Positions 24,639 through 31,805 of a stretch of DNA of 64,000 bases are shown here, piece by piece. The stretch is taken from the NCBI GenBank assembly GCA_035707805.1, contig DASSTS010000024.1, forward strand, positions 1 to 64,000, read 5' to 3'. Positions within the stretch are counted from its first letter, which is position 1. Every line of letters begins with the position of its first letter. The position numbers and the translations under genes are program-made. Source of the DNA: Castellaniella sp035707805 (GTDB lineage: Bacteria; Pseudomonadota; Gammaproteobacteria; Burkholderiales; Burkholderiaceae_B). Under the pieces are notes generated by a model. The model saw only the letters and a list, made by a program, of their open reading frames with translations, ran no database searches and was not told where the DNA came from.

Positions 24639-26189
24639 TCAAGAGCTTGCCAGCTGGGCGACGGCCACCGCGCGGGCCTGCGGCTGGAGGTCCTGCTCGA
24701 AACGCTGGTAGTCCAGGCCGATGCGCACCGCCCCCCAGCGGGCGCCACCGAATTCCACGGGCATGGACACGTCGGTGATGATCTCGCCCGTATCGCGCAT
24801 GTAGGTCTGGCACAGGACGCCGCCGCGGTTGGCGATGGCGGCCCGGCTGATCTGGTCGTCGAACAGGCGCTTGTCCCGGCAGTGGGCCGTGTCGTGCGCC
24901 ACGTCGCCCGTGGGCGGCTGGGAATAACGCCGGTTGTGCGTGGGCGCATAGCCGTTCATGTCGATCAGGATCGCGTAGGATCCGTGCGGAATCTGGTCCA
25001 GCACCTCGTCGAGGACCCGTTGCAGCGCCCGGTCGATCTTGTCATCGTAGGCCACGCGATAGCGCGGCGGCTGGCTGCCGGGAATCTGCCGGTAGGCGGT
25101 GTCGAAGACGTCCAGGCCCTCGCTGCGCACCCGGCCCAGCAGCGCCACGCACCGGTCGCGCAGCTGCCCGAGACAGCCTTCCAGGTGGTCGAAGGGCGTG
25201 GCGCCGGTACGCCAGGCCGCGAGCATTTCCTGCAGGCTTTCGGTCTGGTTGCGCACACCCAGCACCTGCTCGCGCATGGACTGCATGCGCTGGCGCAGCA
25301 CCGAGCTGTGATCCGCGATCAGTTCGATGGACGCGCTCATGGCCTGGTTGGTGTCATTGACCTGCGACACCTGGCGCGTGACGTCGTCCAGCCGCGCCCC
25401 GACCCCGCCGAGTTCGCGGACCAGGCTGCCGAACTGCCCCGCGAAATCGCCCACCAGACGGTCGGAGGCCTGCATGTCGGCGTAGATCACGCCGCTTTGC
25501 TGTTCCGAATCGGACACCAGCCCGAGGATCTCTCCGGTCTGGTGGACGATGTCGCCCGTCGCGGCGTTGACGCGCTCGGCGAGCTTGCCGACCTCGGTGG
25601 CCACCACGGCAAAGCCCTGGCCGGCCTTGCCCGCGCGGGCGGCCTCCACCCCGGCATTGAGCGCCAGCAGGTGCGTCTGCAGGGCGATGTCCTTGATCAG
25701 GCGGCTGGTGTCCTCGACGGAACGGGCGCGGTGGCTGAGCTGGGTGACCACCTGGGAAAAGGCCTGCATGCGTTCGGTGACGCGCGCCACGCGGCGCTGC
25801 AGGTCGGCCAGCTGGTCCTGGGTGGTCTTCAGGCTGTCGAGCTGGGCGCGGAAGACGCCCGTGGCCTGCGCCACGGTGTCGCTGGTCTGCTGCGACAGGC
25901 CGGCGATCTGCACGCCCTGGGCGGCCAGGCTTTCGGCCTCGGCGGCCTGGGCCTGCGCCATGGTCTCGCATTCCTGGGTATGGGCCTGCAAGCGCGCGGC
26001 ATTGATGGCGATGCGGATGCTGGACTGGCGCATGGTCACCAGGCGCTCGCGCAAGGTGGACAGGAAGGGGCCGACCGACCATGACAGGGGATTCAGCGTC
26101 CATGCCCGGTCGTGCAGCGTGGCGCGCCCCCGGCGCAACTGGCGCAGCAGACGCCCCAGACCGAAGAACCGCGAACGACGTGTGTCCAT
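24639..26189 (-). CDS. Soluble chemoreceptor-like protein with C-terminal sensor domain
   Basis: 516 residues with no convincing membrane segment. A methyl-accepting signalling domain comes first (about 70-300; tip near 169-204), and a PDC/Cache-like domain follows at the C-terminus (about 310-510, containing YAILIDMNGYAPTHN and EFGGARWGAVRIG). This order is the reverse of standard receptors. The tip departs from consensus: ALQTHLLALNAG replaces AFQTNILALNAA, and AGK replaces AGE, changing positions known to matter for receptor trimers and CheA/CheW contact. It lies between cheZ and flhB on the same strand but is separated from cheZ by 272 nt containing strong hairpins, so it may have its own promoter. 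Ligand unknown. Confidence 0.85.
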   Translation of the reverse strand: MDTRRSRFFGLGRLLRQLRRGRATLHDRAWTLNPLSWSVGPFLSTLRERLVTMRQSSIRIAINAARLQAHTQECETMAQAQAAEAESLAAQGVQIAGLSQQTSDTVAQATGVFRAQLDSLKTTQDQLADLQRRVARVTERMQAFSQVVTQLSHRARSVEDTSRLIKDIALQTHLLALNAGVEAARAGKAGQGFAVVATEVGKLAERVNAATGDIVHQTGEILGLVSDSEQQSGVIYADMQASDRLVGDFAGQFGSLVRELGGVGARLDDVTRQVSQVNDTNQAMSASIELIADHSSVLRQRMQSMREQVLGVRNQTESLQEMLAAWRTGATPFDHLEGCLGQLRDRCVALLGRVRSEGLDVFDTAYRQIPGSQPPRYRVAYDDKIDRALQRVLDEVLDQIPHGSYAILIDMNGYAPTHNRRYSQPPTGDVAHDTAHCRDKRLFDDQISRAAIANRGGVLCQTYMRDTGEIITDVSMPVEFGGARWGAVRIGLDYQRFEQDLQPQARAVAVAQLASS

Positions 26190-26365
26190 GTCTTGTCTCC
26201 GCCAAAGCAGCCTGTCGACCGGCTGTCAGGATTGCTGGATTTCGTGGACTCGGGGCCGGACGTGCATCGGCTCCCGACCCGGTCCTCGTTTATATTGAGT
26301 TTCAGAGCTTACGCGGATCTTACACACTGCGCCGATATCACACTCACCCGGGAAAACCCCAGGCA

Positions 26366-26418
26366 GCCACCTGCAGGCGGCTCCGATGCCCACGTCGCCA
26401 CCTGCAGGTGGCTCCGAT
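26366..26418. repeat. Two copies of a 22-bp palindrome-containing repeat
   Basis: GCCACCTGCAGG(C/T)GGCTCCGAT occurs at 26366-26387 and 26397-26418, 21 of 22 positions identical, period 31 bp. Each copy contains the palindrome CCACCTGCAGGTGG (one mismatch in the first copy). They lie between the soluble receptor gene and cheZ, directly next to the larger inverted repeat. Confidence 0.7.
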
Positions 26419-26469
26419 TCTGACGGCTTACGACAGTCCGCAGGGGACTGTCGTAAGTCCGTCAGAATC
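26416..26469. repeat. Long near-perfect inverted repeat at the cheZ stop
   Basis: The left arm 26416-26439 and right arm 26445-26469 pair over 24 bp with a single bulged base and a 5-nt loop. The right arm contains the cheZ stop codon (26462-26464). No T-run follows on the minus strand. It could act as a 3' mRNA stabiliser, a Rho-independent-like barrier, or a REP-type extragenic palindrome; together with the adjacent 22-bp repeats it looks like a composite intergenic repeat. Confidence 0.75.
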
Positions 26470-27109
26470 CCAAGCTGGCCAGGAGGTCGTCCACTTGGTC
26501 CTGGTTGGTGACGACGTCGGCCTTGCCCTGCGCGTTGACGACCGGGCCGTTGAGCAGCGTCTGGGTCTCTTCGCGCCTTTCGACGGGCGCGTTGTCGATC
26601 AGGACCTGCACGAGCTCGGACTCGATGGCGCCGATCACGCCCAGCATCTTCATGATCACCTGGCCGGTCAGGTCCTGGAAATCCTGGGCCATGATGATGT
26701 CCATCAGGTTGTTCTGGGACGCCTGGGTCTTCTCGGGCACGCTCTTGATGAAGGCGCGCGTGTCGTCGACCAGCGCCCGGGCCTGGTCCAGCTCGACCGG
26801 ATGGTCGAACCAGTCCTGCCAGCGGGCGTCCAGCGCCTTGGCGTCATTGCCCATGGATTCCTGCCAGGGCTGGGTCTGCTCGGCCGCGTTCAGGACGCGG
26901 TTGGCAGCCTGCTCGGTCATCTGGGCCACGTAATGCAGACGGTCCCGGGCGTCGGGAATCGCGTGCGCGGCATCCTTGATGGCCTGATCCAGGCCCAGCT
27001 CGCGCATGTTCTCGCGCAAGGAACGGGTCAGCTGCGCGATCCGGTGAATGAGATCGACCGGGGGCGCCTGCAGGCCCGAATTGTCCGCCGAGGTTTGTTC
27101 TTCCGCCAT
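26462..27109 (-). CDS. cheZ: Chemotaxis protein phosphatase CheZ
   Basis: CheY-P phosphatase. 215 residues, largely helical: a long hairpin with the active-site region (IIMAQDFQDLTGQVIMKML, containing the Asp/Gln pair), and a C-terminal CheY-binding tail (TNQDQVDDLLASLGF) after a flexible linker. It follows cheY by 10 nt. The stop lies inside a long inverted repeat. Confidence 0.96.
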   Translation of the reverse strand: MAEEQTSADNSGLQAPPVDLIHRIAQLTRSLRENMRELGLDQAIKDAAHAIPDARDRLHYVAQMTEQAANRVLNAAEQTQPWQESMGNDAKALDARWQDWFDHPVELDQARALVDDTRAFIKSVPEKTQASQNNLMDIIMAQDFQDLTGQVIMKMLGVIGAIESELVQVLIDNAPVERREETQTLLNGPVVNAQGKADVVTNQDQVDDLLASLGF

Positions 27110-27119
27110 GATGCGCCTC

Positions 27120-27503
27120 TCAGAGTTTTTCGAAGATCTTGTTCAGCTTTTCCTCGAGGGTGGCGGCCGTGAAGGGCTTGACCACGTAGCCGCTGGCCCC
27201 GGCCTGGGCGGCTGCGATGATGTTTTCCTTCTTGGCTTCGGCCGTGACCATCAGGACGGGCAGGTTGGCCAAGTCCGGATCGGCGCGGATGTTCTGCAGC
27301 ATGGTCAGGCCGTCCATATTGGGCATGTTCCAGTCGGACACCACGAACTCGAAGCCGCCGTTGCGCAGCTTTTCCAGGCCCTGGGCGCCGTCTTCGGCTT
27401 CGTCGACGTTTTCATAGCCCAGGTCTTTCAGCAGGTTCTTGATGATCCGACGCATGGTGGGAAAGTCATCGACGACCAGGATTTTCAAGGTTTTTTGAAC
27501 CAC
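27120..27503 (-). CDS. cheY: Chemotaxis response regulator CheY
   Basis: Single receiver domain of 127 residues that binds the flagellar switch when phosphorylated by CheA. Asp12/Asp13 (acid pair), Asp57 in FVVSDWNMPNMDGL, the Thr in LMVTAEAKKENI and the Lys in GYVVKPF are all in place, and the numbering matches E. coli CheY. It lies between cheB and cheZ. Confidence 0.98.
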   Translation of the reverse strand: MVQKTLKILVVDDFPTMRRIIKNLLKDLGYENVDEAEDGAQGLEKLRNGGFEFVVSDWNMPNMDGLTMLQNIRADPDLANLPVLMVTAEAKKENIIAAAQAGASGYVVKPFTAATLEEKLNKIFEKL

Positions 27504-27559
27504 GGATCGTTCTCCAGTAATAAATCAGGCGGAAGGTTGAAGCAGGTGTCTGCGGTCGT

Positions 27560-28627
27560 TCATACGCGATGCCCGTAGGCCCCGGCACTTTTCAAGATCA
27601 GTTCGCTGATGTCGTCCAGCGCGACGGCTTCTTCGGCCGCGCCGATCAGCAGGGCCTCGCGCGGCATGCCGAACACCACGCAGCTGGCTTCGTCCTGCGC
27701 GAAGGTCCGGGCGCCCGCCTGGCGCATCGCCAGCAGCCCTTGCGCGCCGTCCTTGCCCATGCCGGTGAGGATCACGCCCACGGCATTCTTGCCGGCCACC
27801 TGGGCGGCCGAATGGAACAGCACGTCGACCGAGGGGCGGTGCCGGTTCACGGGGTCAGTGTATTCGAGCTTGACGACATAGTTGGCGCCCGAGCGGGCGA
27901 GCTTCATGTGCGCCACCCCGCCGGGGGCCAGGTACACGTGGCCCGGCAGCACGCGCTGGCCGTCCTCGGCCTCGTGGACGTGCACCGCGCACAGGCCGTC
28001 GAGGCGCTGGACGAAGGACTTGGTGAAGCCGGCCGGCATGTGCTGCGTGATCATGATCGCCGGGCTGTTGGCCGGCAACGGCTCGAGCACGTGGCGGATG
28101 GCCTCGGTGCCGCCGGTGGACGAGCCGATCATGATGAGTTTCTCGGTCGTGGAGAAATTGCCCGCCAGGCGCGGGCGCGACATCGTTTCCCCCCCCTGGG
28201 CGGGGCGCGGGCGCAGGCGGGCGTGCGAGGCCGCGCGTATCTTGTCGGCGATCATGTCGCCGTATTCCATCAGGCCGTCGCGCAGGCCCAGCTTGGGCTT
28301 GGTGACGAAGTCGACCGCGCCGAGCTCCAGCGCCCGCAGGGTGACCTCGGAATTGCGCTCGGTCAGCGAAGACACCATGACCACCGGCATGGGCCGCAGG
28401 CGCATCAGGCGCTCGAGGAAGTCCAGGCCGTCCATGCGCGGCATTTCCACGTCCAGGGTCAGGACGTCGGGATTGTGCTGCTTGATGAGTTCGCGGGCGA
28501 TCAGAGGGTCGGGCGCGGTGGCCACGACCTGCATGTCGGGCTGGGCGTTGATGATCTCGGTCATCAGGCTGCGCACCAGAGCCGAATCATCGACACACAG
28601 CACGCGGATTTTCTTGGATTCAGCCAT
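27560..28627 (-). CDS. cheB: Chemotaxis protein-glutamate methylesterase CheB
   Basis: Receptor methylesterase/deamidase for adaptation. About 355 residues from the ATG at 28627 (MAESKKIRVLCVDD). The receiver domain has Asp59 in LTLDVEMPRMDG. After a linker, the methylesterase domain has the Ser in IGSSTGGTEAIRHVL, the His in MITQHMPAGFTKSF and the Asp in ILTGMGKDGAQGL, forming the catalytic triad. An upstream in-frame start at 28660 would overlap cheR and adds non-conserved residues. Confidence 0.96.
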   Translation of the reverse strand: MAESKKIRVLCVDDSALVRSLMTEIINAQPDMQVVATAPDPLIARELIKQHNPDVLTLDVEMPRMDGLDFLERLMRLRPMPVVMVSSLTERNSEVTLRALELGAVDFVTKPKLGLRDGLMEYGDMIADKIRAASHARLRPRPAQGGETMSRPRLAGNFSTTEKLIMIGSSTGGTEAIRHVLEPLPANSPAIMITQHMPAGFTKSFVQRLDGLCAVHVHEAEDGQRVLPGHVYLAPGGVAHMKLARSGANYVVKLEYTDPVNRHRPSVDVLFHSAAQVAGKNAVGVILTGMGKDGAQGLLAMRQAGARTFAQDEASCVVFGMPREALLIGAAEEAVALDDISELILKSAGAYGHRV

Positions 28628-28646
28628 GTCAGCAACGATCCCGGGA

Positions 28647-29492
28647 TCAGGCGAGTGCATAGACGGTCTGACCTTGCAGGCGCAGGGATTTGGTCAGATA
28701 CGTGAAGTTTTCGGAGTGGCCGGCGAACATCAGCCCGCCGGGCTTGAGCAGCGGCACGAACCGTTCGAGGATCCGGGTCTGGGTGGGCTTGTCGAAATAG
28801 ATCATGGTGTTGCGGCAGAAGATGGCGTCAAACCGCTGGTTGATCGGCCAGCTCGGGGACACCAGGTTCAACTCGTCGAACGTGACCAGGTTGCGGATGA
28901 CGGGCTTGATCATCGCCATGCCGGCCTGCCGCCCGGTGCCGCGCAGGAAATACCGCCGCAGGAATTCCGGCGGCACCGGCTTGATCCGGTCCAGCGTATA
29001 GACTCCCTTGCGGGCCTGCGCCAGTACCTGCGTGTCGATGTCCGTCGCCAGCACCGAAATGCCGGCGTCGGACTGTCCACAGGCGTCATGCAGGGTCATC
29101 GCGAGGGTGTAGGGCTCCTCGCCGGTGGACGAGGCGCAGCACCAGACCGAGATCGGCTTGCGGCGGCCGCGCACGAAGTCGGCCAGGATCTGAAAATGAT
29201 GCTGTTCGCGAAAGAAGGCCGTGTGGTTGATGGTGAAGGCGCTGATGAAGCGGTCCCATTCCTCGAGCTGCGGATTCTGTTCCAGGTAGTTCAGGTAGTC
29301 GCGCACCGAGGCCAGGTTGGCGTGGTGCGCGCGCAGGCCCAGGGTGCGGGCGGCCATGTCCTTCTTGTGGTCGCCCAGCACGATGCCCGCGCGCCGGTGC
29401 AGGATGTCGGCCACCCGGGCGAGGTCCTGCGCGTCGGCCTTGGGCAAGGCCGGCTGCGAGAAATACGAGATCGACGCGGCATCGTGAATCAT
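28647..29492 (-). CDS. cheR: Chemotaxis protein methyltransferase CheR
   Basis: S-adenosylmethionine-dependent methyltransferase that methylates receptor glutamates. 281 residues: an N-terminal helical domain (DLARVADILHRRAGIVLGDH), then a Rossmann methyltransferase domain with VWCCASSTGEEPYTLAMTL (SAM binding) and FDAIFCRNTMIYFDK. It lies between the Tsr-like receptor gene and cheB. No cheD is present next to it. Confidence 0.97.
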   Translation of the reverse strand: MIHDAASISYFSQPALPKADAQDLARVADILHRRAGIVLGDHKKDMAARTLGLRAHHANLASVRDYLNYLEQNPQLEEWDRFISAFTINHTAFFREQHHFQILADFVRGRRKPISVWCCASSTGEEPYTLAMTLHDACGQSDAGISVLATDIDTQVLAQARKGVYTLDRIKPVPPEFLRRYFLRGTGRQAGMAMIKPVIRNLVTFDELNLVSPSWPINQRFDAIFCRNTMIYFDKPTQTRILERFVPLLKPGGLMFAGHSENFTYLTKSLRLQGQTVYALA

Positions 29493-29507
29493 GGTGTGAC
29501 CCGGTTG

Positions 29508-31232
29508 TCAGGCCGTCTCCAGCGCCAGCGGCGCCGCCGCCGAGGGGGTGTAGTCCAGCTGCCCGCCCTGCACGTCGATCACGGGGCCGCCTTCCTGGAT
29601 GCGGAAGGCCGAGACTGCGGCGCTGAGATGTTCCGCCTGGTCCTGCAGGGACCCTGCGGCGCTGGCGGCCTCCTGGACCAGGGCGGCATTCTGCTGCACT
29701 ACCTGGTCCATGTCGGTAACGGCGGCATTGATCTGGCTGATGCCCTCGGCCTGCTCGCGCGACGCGGAGGAGATCTCGTTCATGATGGCGGTAACCCCCT
29801 GCACGGACTGCACGATCTCGTCCATGATGCGGCCGGCGTCCTGCACGCGCACGGAACCCTCGCGGATGCGCACGACGGACTCGTCGATCAGGCCCTTGAT
29901 TTCCTTGGCGGCCTGGGCGCTGCGCTGTGCGAGCGAACGCACCTCGCCTGCCACGACGGCGAAACCCTTGCCCTGCTCGCCGGCGCGGGCGGCCTCGACC
30001 GCTGCGTTCAGGGCAAGGATGTTGGTCTGGAAGGCGATGCCGTCGATCACGCCGACGATCTCGGCGATCTTGCTGGAGCTGCCGGTGATGCCGGACATGG
30101 TGTCCGCCACACTGGCCACCGCCGCCCCGCCCCGCTGGGCGACCTCGGCCGCGCTCTTGGCCAAGCGGTCGGCCTGCTCCGCATTCTCGGAATTCTGGCG
30201 CACCGTGCCGGCCAGCTGTTCCATGCTGGCGGCGGTCTGCTGCAGCGATGCCGCCTGCTGTTCGGTGCGGCTGCTGAGGTCGGTGTTGCCGGCGAAGATC
30301 TCGTGCGAACCCAGGCGGATCTCGCCCACGCCGCCGCGCACCTGGGTGACCATGCGCACCAGGCCCTCCTGCATGCGCTGCATGGCCAGGTACAGGACGC
30401 CGATCTCGTTGCGCGAGGGCGCCTGGATGGCCGCTGTGAGGTCGCCCGCCGCGATCCGGTCGAAATGCTGGCCGGCCTGGCGCAGGGGATTCAGGACCAC
30501 ACGCACCAGGAAGAAGTACGCCATCACGGCCGCCAGCAGCGCGATCACCATCGACACGCCGACGATGATCAACACCCATTCCAGATGGGTGGATTCGGCA
30601 TCGAGGGCCTGGCGGGTCAGGATGTTCTGATTGGTCTTCAGGACGGTGTAGGCCTCGCTGAGCTGCCGCTCGGCGGGCTGGACGCGGGTCTTCTGCACCT
30701 CGGCATACTGGTCCATGTGACCGCTCTGCAGCTGGGCGAGCGCGGCGGGCAGCGCATCCCCGACCAGCGCGGTGAACAGCCGGCCCACCTGCTCATAGCC
30801 GCTGTCGGCGGCCAGGTACTGGCTGGCCGACGACTCGAAGAGGTCCATGGTCTCGCGCGAGCGGCCCAGCGCGGCCTGCGTCTGGGCGATCAGGGCGCGC
30901 GAGGCGTCGCTGAGCTGCGCGCCCTGGTCCTGCCCGCCTTCGTTCCAGGTGGACAGGATGGCGTTGTTCATCAGATCGCTGTTGATCACGATGCTGGCCA
31001 GGGTGCGGCCCATCAGCACCTGCGCCTCGCGATACTGGCCGACGGCGTCGTCCAGCACCGAGACGGTGTCCTGGCTGTTGGCGATGCGTTTGAGCGCGTC
31101 ATTGTTCATCTTCAGGGACAGCACGCCCAGAAGCGCCCCCGACACGAGCATGACGAAGAAAAAAACAAGCACCAGAACCAGACTGGTGCGGACTTTGAGC
31201 GCGCTGAAGAGCCGCTTTTTACCTGCCTGCAT
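29508..31232 (-). CDS. Tsr-like methyl-accepting chemotaxis protein
   Basis: Classical membrane chemoreceptor of 574 residues. Membrane segments at 14-39 and 218-244 flank a periplasmic four-helix (TarH-type) ligand domain; a HAMP domain follows, then the signalling domain with AFQTNILALNAAVEAARAGE and a following KGFAVVAGEVRSLAQRSA. The C-terminus (ending PLALETA) shows no CheR/CheB-binding NWETF-like pentapeptide. Encoded inside the che operon between cheW and cheR, as tsr is in related bacteria; the ligand is not proven. Confidence 0.95.
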   Translation of the reverse strand: MQAGKKRLFSALKVRTSLVLVLVFFFVMLVSGALLGVLSLKMNNDALKRIANSQDTVSVLDDAVGQYREAQVLMGRTLASIVINSDLMNNAILSTWNEGGQDQGAQLSDASRALIAQTQAALGRSRETMDLFESSASQYLAADSGYEQVGRLFTALVGDALPAALAQLQSGHMDQYAEVQKTRVQPAERQLSEAYTVLKTNQNILTRQALDAESTHLEWVLIIVGVSMVIALLAAVMAYFFLVRVVLNPLRQAGQHFDRIAAGDLTAAIQAPSRNEIGVLYLAMQRMQEGLVRMVTQVRGGVGEIRLGSHEIFAGNTDLSSRTEQQAASLQQTAASMEQLAGTVRQNSENAEQADRLAKSAAEVAQRGGAAVASVADTMSGITGSSSKIAEIVGVIDGIAFQTNILALNAAVEAARAGEQGKGFAVVAGEVRSLAQRSAQAAKEIKGLIDESVVRIREGSVRVQDAGRIMDEIVQSVQGVTAIMNEISSASREQAEGISQINAAVTDMDQVVQQNAALVQEAASAAGSLQDQAEHLSAAVSAFRIQEGGPVIDVQGGQLDYTPSAAAPLALETA

Positions 31233-31279
31233 GAACTCTGAACCTCGTCGGCATGAAGACTGTGGAGTGGGGGCCCGGG

Positions 31280-31777
31280 TCAGGCCACCGCGCTTTCGAC
31301 CAGCGCCATTTCTTCGCTGGTCATGAGTTTTTCGATGTCGACCAGGATCAGCATGCGGTCACCCACGGTGCCGATGCCGGTCAGGTGCTCGGTGGAGAAG
31401 GCGGAGCCGAACTGCGGCGCCGAGCTGATCTGCGAGGACTGCAGGATCAGCACGTCGGACACCCCGTCGACCACCACCCCCACCACGCGGGAGTTGACGT
31501 TGAGGATCACCACGACGGTCTGCGCGGTGTATTCGACGTTCTCCATGTTGAATTTCATGCGCAGATCGACGATAGGCACGATCACGCCGCGCAGGTTGGT
31601 CACACCCTTGATGAAGGACGGGACATTGGCGATCCGCGTCACGGTCTGGCTGTCGTAACCGCGGATTTCCTGTACTTTCAGGATGTCGATGCCGTATTCC
31701 TGGCTGGCCAAGGTGAAGATCAGGAATTCCTTGCCCTGGGTTTCAGCCTGGTCCGACTTGAGTTCGCTGAGATTCAT
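31280..31777 (-). CDS. cheW: Chemotaxis coupling protein CheW
   Basis: SH3-like adaptor linking receptors to CheA. 165 residues with EFLIFTLASQEYGIDILKVQEIRGY, then NVPSFIKGVTNLRGVIVPIV, and NSRVVGVVVDGVSDVL, all typical of CheW. It starts 28 nt after cheA in the motAB-cheAW order. Confidence 0.97.
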   Translation of the reverse strand: MNLSELKSDQAETQGKEFLIFTLASQEYGIDILKVQEIRGYDSQTVTRIANVPSFIKGVTNLRGVIVPIVDLRMKFNMENVEYTAQTVVVILNVNSRVVGVVVDGVSDVLILQSSQISSAPQFGSAFSTEHLTGIGTVGDRMLILVDIEKLMTSEEMALVESAVA

Positions 31778-31805
31778 GTTGACTCCGTGCGAGAGGAATG
31801 AAGGG

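Noticed and set aside
26264..26292. A sigma-28-like element upstream of the soluble chemoreceptor gene (minus strand TAAA ... GCCGATGC).
   Set aside because: The spacing is 17 nt rather than the 15 nt found before flgK and flgM, and the last two bases of the -10 do not match.
28627..28660. A cheD gene between cheR and cheB.
   Set aside because: cheR and cheB are separated by only about 20 nt with no room for a gene; cheD is simply absent here.
27882..31241. A 1119-codon open frame on the plus strand opposite cheB, cheR and the Tsr-like receptor gene.
   Set aside because: It is antisense to three clearly conserved genes; its product is rich in Arg, His, Gly and Ala with no family motif, as expected from stop-codon scarcity in GC-rich DNA. 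Similar long antisense frames opposite glpV/glpQ (38925-41879) and norB (53100-55472) were rejected for the same reason.
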